Positions 8,604-16,347 of a stretch of 64,000 bases of DNA are shown piece after piece. The notes below the pieces were generated by a model, which ran no database searches, was not told the origin of the DNA, and worked only from the letters and a program-made list of their open reading frames with translations. The stretch's first letter is position 1; each line of letters opens with the position of its first letter. Source of the stretch: Cupriavidus pampae. GTDB taxonomy: Bacteria > Pseudomonadota > Gammaproteobacteria > Burkholderiales > Burkholderiaceae. The stretch lies in NCBI RefSeq assembly GCF_914271485.1, contig NZ_CAJZAG010000010.1, positions 293,036 through 357,035 on the forward strand, in the 5' to 3' direction. The translations under genes and the position numbers were made by a program.

Positions 8604-10463
8604 TTAACTCAACATCAGGGCGACACGGTAGGTAACAAACGACGCCAGATACGCCAGACCGGTCAGGTAGGCGGCCGATAGCGCCATGATCTTCCACGAG
8701 TTGGTCTCGCGGCGGATCACGGCGAGCGTCGACACGCATTGTGGCGCAAACACGTACCAGGCGAGCAGCGACAGCGCGGTGGCCAGCGACCATTGCGCGG
8801 CGATCATCGGTGCCAGTTGCGTGGCCACGGTATCGTCGCTGCCGGACAGCGCATAGACGGTGGCCAGCGCGCCCACCGCTACCTCGCGCGCTGCCAGGCC
8901 CGGCACCAGTGCGATGCAGATCTGCCAGTTGAAGCCGATCGGCGCGAATACGTGCTCGAGCGCTTTCCCGATCATGCCGGCAAAGCTGTAGTCGATCGCC
9001 GGTCCGGTTGCGCCATCGGGCGGCGCTGGGAACGTAGCCAGGAACCACAGCAGCACCGTCAGCGCGAGGATCACCTTACCCACGCGCGACAGGAAGATGC
9101 GCGCGCGTTCCCACAGGCCGATGGCCACGTCGCGCGGGTTCGGAATGCGGTACGACGGCAGTTCCATCAACAGCGGATGATCGGTGCGGTCGCGGCGGAA
9201 ATACTTGAGCACGTAGGCCACGATCAGCGCGCTGAGGATACCCGCCACATACAGCACGAACAGCACCAGGCCCTGCAGGTTGAAGATGCCGCCCACCGTG
9301 CGCTCGGGAATAAACGCGCCGATCAGCAGCGCATACACCGGCAGCCGCGCGGAGCAGGTCATCAGCGGCGCCACGAGGATCGTGGTCAGGCGGTCACGCG
9401 GATCCTGGATCGTGCGCGTCGCCATGATGCCGGGAATCGCGCAGGCGAAACTCGACAGCAGCGGAATGAACGACCGGCCCGACAGGCCCGCGCCCATCAT
9501 CAGACGGTCCAGCAGGAACGCCGCGCGCGGCAGATAACCCGACTCCTCGAGCGTGAGGATGAACAGGAAGAGGATCAGGATCTGCGGCAGGAACACGATC
9601 ACGCTGCCAAGGCCCGCGATCATGCCATCGACGATCAGGCTCTTGAGCATGCCGTCCGGCATCCAGGTGCCGACGATCTCGCCCAGCATGTGCACGCCGC
9701 CCTCGATGCCGTCCATCAGAGGTTCCGCCCACGAGAACACGGCCTGGAACATCAGGAACAGCAGCACGGCCAGGATCACCAGACCGAACACGGGATGCAG
9801 CAGGATGCGATCGAGGCGATCGTCGAGACGCGCCGTGCGCGCCGGCATCGTTACGGCGGCGGCCAGCAGCTTGCGAACCTCCGCGTGCGCATCGAGGTCC
9901 GACAGTGCCTCGAGCGGCTGCGCGGGCAGCGCCTTGGGCAACTCCCCTTCGAGCAGGTCGACCAACGCGGCGGCCCCGTCGCGCTTGACGGCAACAGTCT
10001 GCACGACCGGCACGCCCAGCGCGGCCGAGAGCTTGTCCCGATCGATCAGGATGCCGCGCTTGGCCGCGGCGTCGCTCATATTCAGCACCACCACCATCGG
10101 CAGGCCGAGGCGACGCAATTCCAGCACGAAGCGCAGATGCAGCCGCAGGTTGGTGGCATCGACCACCGATACCAGCAGGTCGGGGCGCGGCTCGTCGGCG
10201 CGCTGCCCCAGCACGACTTCGCGCGTCACCACCTCGTCGAGGCTCGCGGCGCGCAGGCTGTACGCGCCCGGCAGATCGAGAATCCGCACGACGCGGCCGC
10301 TCGGCGCCACGAACTGGCCTTCCTTGCGCTCGACGGTGACGCCCGCGTAGTTGGCCACCTTCTGGCGGCTGCCGGTCAGGCGATTGAACAGCGCGGTCTT
10401 GCCGCAGTTGGGATTACCGACAAGCGCGATGCGCAACGCGGAAGAATTCGGGGCAACGGACAT
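8604..10463 (-). CDS. feoB: Ferrous iron transporter FeoB
   Basis: Inner-membrane Fe(II) importer with an N-terminal GTPase domain. Visible G motifs are GNPNCGKT (16-23), GVT in the switch I region (41-43), DLPG (63-66) and NMSD (128-131). The membrane part carries two Gate regions, including SFACAIPGIMATRTIQ and the matching ALVPGLAAREVAVG near the C terminus. At 619 residues it is shorter than the E. coli protein (about 770), as is common in beta-proteobacteria. It follows feoA by 57 nt and is followed by a small Cys-rich membrane protein. Expression is probably Fur-repressed from the feoA promoter. Confidence 0.97.
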   Translation of the reverse strand: MSVAPNSSALRIALVGNPNCGKTALFNRLTGSRQKVANYAGVTVERKEGQFVAPSGRVVRILDLPGAYSLRAASLDEVVTREVVLGQRADEPRPDLLVSVVDATNLRLHLRFVLELRRLGLPMVVVLNMSDAAAKRGILIDRDKLSAALGVPVVQTVAVKRDGAAALVDLLEGELPKALPAQPLEALSDLDAHAEVRKLLAAAVTMPARTARLDDRLDRILLHPVFGLVILAVLLFLMFQAVFSWAEPLMDGIEGGVHMLGEIVGTWMPDGMLKSLIVDGMIAGLGSVIVFLPQILILFLFILTLEESGYLPRAAFLLDRLMMGAGLSGRSFIPLLSSFACAIPGIMATRTIQDPRDRLTTILVAPLMTCSARLPVYALLIGAFIPERTVGGIFNLQGLVLFVLYVAGILSALIVAYVLKYFRRDRTDHPLLMELPSYRIPNPRDVAIGLWERARIFLSRVGKVILALTVLLWFLATFPAPPDGATGPAIDYSFAGMIGKALEHVFAPIGFNWQICIALVPGLAAREVAVGALATVYALSGSDDTVATQLAPMIAAQWSLATALSLLAWYVFAPQCVSTLAVIRRETNSWKIMALSAAYLTGLAYLASFVTYRVALMLS

Positions 10464-10520
10464 AGGCAGGAAAGGGACCCGTGCGGCGTGATGGGGTAAG
10501 CAGGAGGAGGCGTGCGGTCT

Positions 10521-10847
10521 TCAGGCCTGACGCTTGGCGGCCGCTTGCTGCGCCAGCTGTTCGGCGGTCGCATCGTCGGATGCCGGCGCGATACTCGACA
10601 CCGTCGCGCTGGCCACCTCGACCGTGATGCGGGCGGCTTCGGCGCGCCGCAGCGCGAAACGCGTAAAGCCGACCTGCACGACCATCGGATCCTTGCCGAA
10701 CGGACCGAACGCGATGATCTGCACTGCCTCGCCCGGCACGAAGCCGAGATCACGCAGCCGGCGCGCGATCGCATCGTCGGACGACAGATCCTCCACCGCT
10801 TGCACAACGGCGGCAGTACGCAGGGGAAGTTCAGACAACCGCATCAT
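10521..10847 (-). CDS. feoA: Ferrous iron transport accessory protein FeoA
   Basis: Small cytoplasmic SH3-like protein required for FeoB activity. Residues 1-75 match FeoA: MMRLSELPLRTAAVV, then a segment with RRLRDLGFVPGEAVQII and FGPFGKDPMVVQVGFTRFALRR. A C-terminal Ala/Gln-rich tail of about 30 residues is unusual. The start at 10847 (ATGATG, the second ATG at 10844 is an alternative) has AGGG about 8 nt upstream. An earlier in-frame start at 10955 would overlap the Fur box and adds unrelated residues. First gene of the feo operon. Confidence 0.93.
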   Translation of the reverse strand: MMRLSELPLRTAAVVQAVEDLSSDDAIARRLRDLGFVPGEAVQIIAFGPFGKDPMVVQVGFTRFALRRAEAARITVEVASATVSSIAPASDDATAEQLAQQAAAKRQA

Positions 10848-10870
10848 GCTTTGGCCCTGGTTGGGTCGTA

Positions 10871-10899
10871 AATAAAAATCGTTCTCGATTGTATAGCAA
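10871..10899 (-). promoter_or_regulatory. Fur box and probable promoter of feoAB
   Basis: On the minus strand the 20-mer AATCGAGAACGATTTTTATT (10871-10890) is a close match to the Fur box form AATGAGAATGATTATTATT. It overlaps a possible promoter with -35 TTGCTA (10894-10899), a 17-nt spacer and -10 TTTATT. It ends 24 nt before the feoA ATG, the expected place for iron repression of ferrous iron uptake. Confidence 0.8.
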
Positions 10900-10983
10900 T
10901 TGCCGGCTGATCGCCGCCGAACGGCCGTGCTTGGCGCACCGGACAAGGCTTCCAAGGCGGTGAAAAAATGTAGCAGGAATCGC

Positions 10984-11020
10984 TTCGATATAAAGGAAGC
11001 GTAAAAAATTCCATATCGAA
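10984..11020. repeat. AT-rich inverted repeat in the feoA-LysR gap
   Basis: Perfect 8-bp arms TTCGATAT (10984-10991) and ATATCGAA (11013-11020) enclose a second pair GGAA/TTCC offset by three bases. It could be an operator or part of an RNA stem upstream of the orphan plus-strand terminator at 11122. No protein can be assigned to it. Confidence 0.5.
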
Positions 11021-11121
11021 CGCACGTCTTTATTGGATTACCACAATTGCGTTATTGGTACCTCGATCACAGAGCGCTAAGCTGCAAGCACGCTGAACAC
11101 CCCGTTCCACGCGTACTTTCC

Positions 11122-11155
11122 AAGCCACTGCCCCTCGGGACCGGTGGCTTTTTCT
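11122..11155 (+). terminator. Orphan plus-strand terminator-like hairpin
   Basis: AAGCCAC (11122-11128) pairs with GTGGCTT (11144-11150) around a smaller CCC/GGG stem, followed by TTTCTTT. It points along the plus strand, but the nearest plus-strand gene upstream is none at all: feoA and everything before it run leftward. On the minus strand, where the LysR gene ends at 11173, no T run follows. It may end a short untranslated transcript from 10.9-11.1 kb. Confidence 0.5.
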
Positions 11156-11172
11156 TTGGCGAGCGGCGGATT

Positions 11173-12078
11173 CTACGGCTGCTCGGGGTGGCTCGCCAAT
11201 CTCATGCGTAGTTTTACGCTATCGACGAAATGATCGCGTGCGGGATCGTCCGGGTGCTGCCGCCACACGCAGTAAACCTCGGACGGCACGTCGGTATCGC
11301 TGAGCGGCCGGAAGGCCGCGCCGGCCATGCCGGAGCGCGCGAGGGCGGCCGGCACGACCGCCACGCCCATGCCCTGCGCCACCAGCGAGACCACCGACAG
11401 CCAGTGGCGCACTTCGTGACGGACCTGTGGATAGAAGCCCTGCGCGACACACATCTCGAAGATGCGGTTGTAATAGTCGGGCGACGCCTGGCGCGAGAAC
11501 AGCACGAACGGTTCGCCACGCAGGTCGGTCAGCGCCACGCTGTCGCGCGCGGTCAAGGCATGCGCCGCGGGCATGCAACATACGAATTGTTCGCGATGGG
11601 CCAGCACCGTGACCAGTTCGTCTGGTACCCGGTTGGTGTGGACGAAGCCCGCGTCGAGTTCGCCGTGCAGCAGCGCATCGATCTGTTCCTGCGAGTTCAG
11701 TTCGGTCAGCGCGACCTGAATACCGGGAAAGCGTGCCTCGAAGTCCTGCAGAAGCTGCGGCATGCCGCGATACAGCATCGAGCCAACAAAGCCGACCCGC
11801 AACCGCCCCACGGCGCCGGCCTCGATCTCGCGCGCAAGCTGGCGGGCCGCCTCGGCTTGCGCCAGCAGCGCCGTGGCCGATTCCCGAAATGCGCGCCCTG
11901 CGGCAGTAAGCCGCACGCCGCGGCTGTCGCGCTCGAACAGGCGGGCGCCCACGGAGGCCTCCAACTGCTGGATATTCAGCGACAGCGGCGGCTGGGAGAT
12001 CGATAGCCGCCGCGCGGCGCGCCCGAAGTGCAGTTCTTCGGCGAGCACGAGAAAGTAACGCAGGTGACGGAATTCCAT
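11173..12078 (-). CDS. LysR-family transcriptional regulator
   Basis: 301-residue LysR regulator. The N-terminal winged helix-turn-helix (MEFRHLRYFLVLAEELHFGRAARRLSIS and QQLEASVGARLFER) is canonical, and the C-terminal substrate-binding domain is complete. The LysR start (12078) and the acyl-CoA dehydrogenase start (12211) face away from each other across 132 nt. That arrangement typically means the regulator controls the divergent operon (dehydrogenase, Bug protein, CoA-transferase) and itself. The inducer is unknown, possibly a CoA ester or acid handled by those enzymes. Confidence 0.9.
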   Translation of the reverse strand: MEFRHLRYFLVLAEELHFGRAARRLSISQPPLSLNIQQLEASVGARLFERDSRGVRLTAAGRAFRESATALLAQAEAARQLAREIEAGAVGRLRVGFVGSMLYRGMPQLLQDFEARFPGIQVALTELNSQEQIDALLHGELDAGFVHTNRVPDELVTVLAHREQFVCCMPAAHALTARDSVALTDLRGEPFVLFSRQASPDYYNRIFEMCVAQGFYPQVRHEVRHWLSVVSLVAQGMGVAVVPAALARSGMAGAAFRPLSDTDVPSEVYCVWRQHPDDPARDHFVDSVKLRMRLASHPEQP

Positions 12079-12210
12079 GGCGATACAAAAATTATATGGA
12101 TCGAGCCAATTTTAGAATTAGACACGAATCGTTGCCATCCGAATAATGAAGCCCAAACCGATCCGGTCGCCGCGCGCAGCGAGGGACCGACAAGCTTCAG
12201 GAGACGATTC

Positions 12211-14013
12211 ATGCCCACCAGCGCCCTGCGCGAGGCTTCGGCCGCCCCGACCTCCGACGTTATTCCTCCCCTGAGCCATCCCGTGCCCGATCGGCACGGC
12301 GGCAGCCTGTTCACCGCCGACCCCGACCTGCGTGCGCTGCTGCCGCTGTATCTGCCGGCCGACCTGTTCCATCACCTGCTGCCGCACCTCGAACGGATGG
12401 GTGCGCTTGCAGGCGGCGTGCTCGACGAACTTGCCAACGTGGCCGATCACGCGCCGCCCACGTTGTCGCATCGCACCCGTAGCGGGTTGGACGACCAGCG
12501 CATTCACAAGCATCCCGCGTATATCGAGCTCGAGCGCGTGGCCTTCGCCGAGTTTGGCCTCGCGGCCGCCTCGCACCGCGGCGGCGTGCTCGGCTGGGAC
12601 AAACCGATGCCGCCGGCTGCCAAGTACGCGCTGACCTATTTGTTCGTGCAGGCCGAATTCGGGTTGTGCTGCCCGCTGTCGATGACCGACTCGCTCACGC
12701 GTACGCTGCGCAAGTTTGGCGATTCGGCACTGGTCGAGCGCTACCTGCCGAACCTCACCACGCAGGTCTTCGACGATCTCTATCAGGGCGCGATGTTTAT
12801 GACCGAGCAGGGCGCTGGCTCCGACGTCGCGGCCACGGCTACGCGCGCGGTGCGCGATCCCGCGGCGGAAGGCGGCTGGCGTCTGATCGGCGACAAGTGG
12901 TTCTGCTCGAACCCCGATGCCGCGCTTGCCATGGTGCTGGCCCGCGTGGAAGAAGCGGATGGCAGCGCGGTCGCCGGCATCAAGGGCGTGTCGCTGTTCC
13001 TGCTGCCGCGCACCCTCGCGGACGGCAGCGCCAATCACTACCGAATCATTCGGCTCAAGGACAAGCTCGGCACGCGTTCGATGGCGAGTGGGGAAATCCG
13101 GCTCGAGGGTGCGCACGCGTGGCTCGTCGGAGAGCCGGGCCGCGGCTTTGTGCAGATGGCCGACATGATCAATAACTCGCGGCTCTCCAACGGCGTGCGC
13201 GCGGCGGGTTTGATGCGCCGTGCGCTGACCGAGGGCTTGTTTATCGCGCGCGAGCGGCAGGCCTTTGGCAAGCGATTGATCGACATGCCGCTGATGCGCC
13301 GGCAGTTGCTCAAGCTCACGCTGCCCACCGAGCAGGCGCGCACGATGGTGTTCCAGACTGCGGAAGCGCTGCGCCGTGCGGATGCCGGCGAGGCCGACGC
13401 CTATGCGCTGATGCGCGTGCTTACGCCGCTGATCAAGTTCCGCGCCTGCCGCGATGCGCGCCGCGTGACCGGCGATGCGATGGAAATGCGTGGCGGCTGC
13501 GGCTATATCGAAGAATGGAGCGATCCGCGCCTCGTGCGCGATGCCCACCTCGGATCGATCTGGGAAGGCACGAGCAATATCGTGGCGCTGGACGTGCTGC
13601 GCGCGATTCGTCGCGAGAACTCGCTGCCGGTGCTGCGGGCTCACTTGCAGGCGCTGCTGGACGATACGCCGCTGCATGCGGTGGCGCGCCAGCAATTCGA
13701 GCGCGTGCTGAGCGGCGCGATCGCACAAGCGCAACGCGCGGCCGATGCCCAGGCCGAAGGCGACGTGCTTGCGCGTCAGGCGGCCTCCGCGCTGTATCAC
13801 GTGACCAGCGCTGTAGCGATGGCTTGGGAAGCGGGCCGCATCGGCTCGGCTCGACGCATGCGACTGGCGCAGGCGGTGCTGATTCATCGCGTGCTGCCGC
13901 AGGACCCGCTCGGTGGCGAGATCGAACCCGCGTGGCTCGCGGAGACCGTGCTGCCTGCCGCCGAAGCGTCCGTGCGCGATGCGGATGCGGTGGCCGACGT
14001 CAACGTGTTCTGA
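12211..14013 (+). CDS. AidB-like acyl-CoA dehydrogenase
   Basis: 600-residue FAD-dependent acyl-CoA dehydrogenase superfamily protein of the AidB branch. Typical AidB-type motifs are MTEQGAGSDVAATATRA, KWFCSNPDAALAMVLAR, LVGEPGRGFVQM and the C-terminal GGCGYIEEWSDPRLVRDAHLGSIWEGTSNIVALDVLRA. The start at 12211 has AGGAGA 8 nt upstream; the frame is open further back but runs into the LysR promoter region. The neighbours (Bug binding protein, CaiB transferase) point to catabolism of an organic acid through its CoA ester rather than alkylation defence. The substrate cannot be read from sequence. Confidence 0.88.
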   Translation: MPTSALREASAAPTSDVIPPLSHPVPDRHGGSLFTADPDLRALLPLYLPADLFHHLLPHLERMGALAGGVLDELANVADHAPPTLSHRTRSGLDDQRIHKHPAYIELERVAFAEFGLAAASHRGGVLGWDKPMPPAAKYALTYLFVQAEFGLCCPLSMTDSLTRTLRKFGDSALVERYLPNLTTQVFDDLYQGAMFMTEQGAGSDVAATATRAVRDPAAEGGWRLIGDKWFCSNPDAALAMVLARVEEADGSAVAGIKGVSLFLLPRTLADGSANHYRIIRLKDKLGTRSMASGEIRLEGAHAWLVGEPGRGFVQMADMINNSRLSNGVRAAGLMRRALTEGLFIARERQAFGKRLIDMPLMRRQLLKLTLPTEQARTMVFQTAEALRRADAGEADAYALMRVLTPLIKFRACRDARRVTGDAMEMRGGCGYIEEWSDPRLVRDAHLGSIWEGTSNIVALDVLRAIRRENSLPVLRAHLQALLDDTPLHAVARQQFERVLSGAIAQAQRAADAQAEGDVLARQAASALYHVTSAVAMAWEAGRIGSARRMRLAQAVLIHRVLPQDPLGGEIEPAWLAETVLPAAEASVRDADAVADVNVF

Positions 14014-14057
14014 CCGCAGACAACAAACAATAAACAGAAAGTACCGGAGACATCATC

Positions 14058-15050
14058 ATGCAATTCTGGAAACGCGTGGCGGCGGCAGCCGCCTGCACGC
14101 TGTGCCTTGCCGTGGCCCCCGCTTACGCGCAAGAAGATTATCCGAGCAAGCCGATCATGCTCGTCGTCACCTATCCGCCGGGCGGACCGACCGACGCGAT
14201 GGCGCGCACGCTCGCGGCCGCGCTCAAGAACAGCCTGGGCCAGACCGTGGTGGTCGAGAACCGCGCGGGCGCGGGCGGCAACATCGGTGCCGAGGCCGTG
14301 GCGCGCGCCGAGCCCGATGGCTACACGCTGATGTTCGGTACCTCCGCGCCGCTTGCCATCAACGTAAGTCTCTACCGCAAGATCAACTACGATCCGATCA
14401 AGAGCTTCGCACCCGTGATTCAGATCGGTCTGCTGCCCAACGTGCTGGTGGTCAATGCGAACGTGCCGGTGAAGAACGTGCAGGAATTGATCGCGTACGG
14501 CAAGGCGCATCCGGGCAAGCTGACCTATGCCTCGTCGGGCAACGGCGCCTCATCGCATCTGGCCGGCGTGCTGTTCAACAACCTTGCGGGCACGGACTTC
14601 CAGCACGTGCCTTACAAGGGCACCGGCCCCGCGCTCAATGACCTGCTCGGCGGCCAGGTCAGCATGACCTTCACCGACGTGCTGACCGCGCTGCCGTTTA
14701 TCAAGAGCGGCAAAGTGCGCGCACTCGGCGTGACCACGCGTGGCCGTTCCCAGGCGTTGCCCGATGTGCCGACCGTTGCCGAGCAGGCCGGCGCGCTCGG
14801 CCTGTCCACCTTCGACGTTTCCGTGTTCTTCGGTGTGGTCGCGCCGGCCGGCACGCCGCCTGAGATCATTCGCAAGCTGAACACGGCCTTTGCCGACGCG
14901 CTGCAACAGCCGGAGGTCCGCAAGACGCTGCAAGGCCAGGGCCTCGAGTTCGCGCCGTCGACGACGCCCGAGCAGCTGGGTGCGTTCGTCAAGTCGGAGG
15001 TCGGCAAATGGCGTACCGTGGTGCAAAAATCCGGCGCGCAGCTGGACTGA
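14058..15050 (+). CDS. Bug-family (TctC-like) periplasmic substrate-binding protein
   Basis: 330-residue extracytoplasmic binding protein with signal peptide MQFWKRVAAAAACTLCLAVA...AYA cleaved before QEDYPSKP. Family signatures are VTYPPGGPTDAMARTLA, VVENRAGAGGNIGAEAVARAEPDGYTL, and a late GVVAPAGTPPEIIRKLN. Such proteins, hugely expanded in Burkholderiales, bind carboxylates and amides for tripartite tricarboxylate transporters or act as sensors. No TctA/TctB membrane genes lie nearby, so this one is an orphan. It sits 44 nt after the dehydrogenase with a CCGGAGA ribosome site, so it is probably co-transcribed. Confidence 0.93.
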   Translation: MQFWKRVAAAAACTLCLAVAPAYAQEDYPSKPIMLVVTYPPGGPTDAMARTLAAALKNSLGQTVVVENRAGAGGNIGAEAVARAEPDGYTLMFGTSAPLAINVSLYRKINYDPIKSFAPVIQIGLLPNVLVVNANVPVKNVQELIAYGKAHPGKLTYASSGNGASSHLAGVLFNNLAGTDFQHVPYKGTGPALNDLLGGQVSMTFTDVLTALPFIKSGKVRALGVTTRGRSQALPDVPTVAEQAGALGLSTFDVSVFFGVVAPAGTPPEIIRKLNTAFADALQQPEVRKTLQGQGLEFAPSTTPEQLGAFVKSEVGKWRTVVQKSGAQLD

Positions 15051-15066
15051 ACACACAGGAGACTCC

Positions 15067-16212
15067 ATGACGATCAAGACGCCCCCTTCCACCGGCGCGC
15101 TCGCCGGCATTCGCGTAGTCGATCTGTCGCGCATTCTCGGCGGCCCGTTCTGCGGACAGATCCTGGGCGACCATGGCGCCGACGTGCTCAAGATCGAACC
15201 GCCGCAGGGCGACGACACGCGTACGTGGGGGCCGCCGTTCCGCGATGGCGTGGCCTCCTATTACTTCGGCCTCAATCGCAACAAGCGCGTGATGCGGCTC
15301 GACCTGACGACCGAGGCCGATCGCGAGGTCCTACTGGCGCTGTTGGCCGATGCGGACGTACTGGTCGAGAACTTCAAGACCGGCACGCTCGAGAAGTGGG
15401 GACTGGGCTATGACGCGCTGTCGCAGCGCTTTCCGCGCCTCGTGCATTGCCGCGTGTCGGGCTTCGGTGCCGACGGTCCGCTTGGCGGATTGCCCGGCTA
15501 CGACGCGGCGATCCAGGCGATGGCCGGCATCATGAGCATCAATGGCGAACCCAACGGCGACCCGCTGCGCGTGGGGTTGCCGGTAGTCGATATGGTCACT
15601 GGTCTCAATGCCACGCTGGGCGTGCTGCTGGCATTGCAGGAGCGCGAGCGCAGCGGCCGCGGGCAATTCGTCGAGGCCGCGCTGTACGACTCTGGCCTGT
15701 CGCTGCTGCATCCGCATGCGGCCAACTGGTTCATGAGCGGCAAGGCGCCGCAGCGTACCGGCAACGCGCATCCGAACATTTACCCGTACGACACGGTTGC
15801 CACGGCCACTGATCCGATTTTTCTTGCCGTGGGTAACGACCGACAGTTCCGCATCCTGTGCGAGCGACTCGGTCTGGCAGCATTGGCAGACGATGAACGC
15901 TACGCCACGGCCGGCGCGCGTTCGGTCAATCGCGCCACACTCAAGGTCGAGCTCGAGGCGCGCATGCGCGAGGTCGATGGCAAGTCGTTCGCCGACGAGC
16001 TCGCTGCGGCAGGTGTGCCGTGCGCACCGGTGTTGTCGGTGCCGGATGCACTCGAGCATCCGCACACCGCGCATCGCGAGATGGTTGTCGAGATGCCGGG
16101 CGGCTACAAGGGACTCGGCGCACCGGTGAAATTGAGCCGCACGCCGGCCACCTATCGTCACGCGCCGCTGACCGAAGGCGACACGTTCCTGCCACGCGAA
16201 TCGGAGGACTAG
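15067..16212 (+). CDS. CaiB/BaiF family CoA-transferase
   Basis: Class III CoA-transferase of 381 residues that moves CoA between carboxylic acids. Family motifs: LAGIRVVDLSRILGGPFCGQILGDHGADVLKIEPP at the N terminus, YYFGLNRNKRVMRLDL, and GLPGYDAAIQAMAGIMSINGE, which carries the catalytic aspartate of the family. The ATG at 15067 has AGGAGA just upstream, 16 nt after the Bug gene. Together with the dehydrogenase it would activate an acid to a CoA ester and oxidise it. The TAG stop overlaps the first base of a dispersed 16-bp repeat. Confidence 0.92.
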   Translation: MTIKTPPSTGALAGIRVVDLSRILGGPFCGQILGDHGADVLKIEPPQGDDTRTWGPPFRDGVASYYFGLNRNKRVMRLDLTTEADREVLLALLADADVLVENFKTGTLEKWGLGYDALSQRFPRLVHCRVSGFGADGPLGGLPGYDAAIQAMAGIMSINGEPNGDPLRVGLPVVDMVTGLNATLGVLLALQERERSGRGQFVEAALYDSGLSLLHPHAANWFMSGKAPQRTGNAHPNIYPYDTVATATDPIFLAVGNDRQFRILCERLGLAALADDERYATAGARSVNRATLKVELEARMREVDGKSFADELAAAGVPCAPVLSVPDALEHPHTAHREMVVEMPGGYKGLGAPVKLSRTPATYRHAPLTEGDTFLPRESED

Positions 16213-16227
16213 CGTACCCATTTCTGC
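16212..16227. repeat. Fourth copy of the 16-bp motif, reverse orientation
   Basis: GCGTACCCATTTCTGC is the exact reverse complement of the copy at 8059-8074. It starts on the last base of the CaiB stop codon and lies about 120 bp before the autotransporter start. Confidence 0.75.
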
Positions 16228-16347
16228 GCGGTCTCTGATGATGAGAAAAGCGTTTACTGATAATCGTAAAGTGCCGAATTCACATCTTTTGGCGTGATTC
16301 CTGCCTATATTGAGGAGCGTAAAAACTAAAACAGAGTGGTGGCGATC

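Noticed and set aside
8739..10499. 586-codon plus-strand frame antisense to feoB
   Set aside because: Shadow of feoB, no start or ribosome site, and composition dominated by Gln, Arg and His.
11122..11155. Hairpin as terminator of the leftward LysR gene
   Set aside because: On the minus strand no T tract follows the stem; the T tract is on the plus strand.
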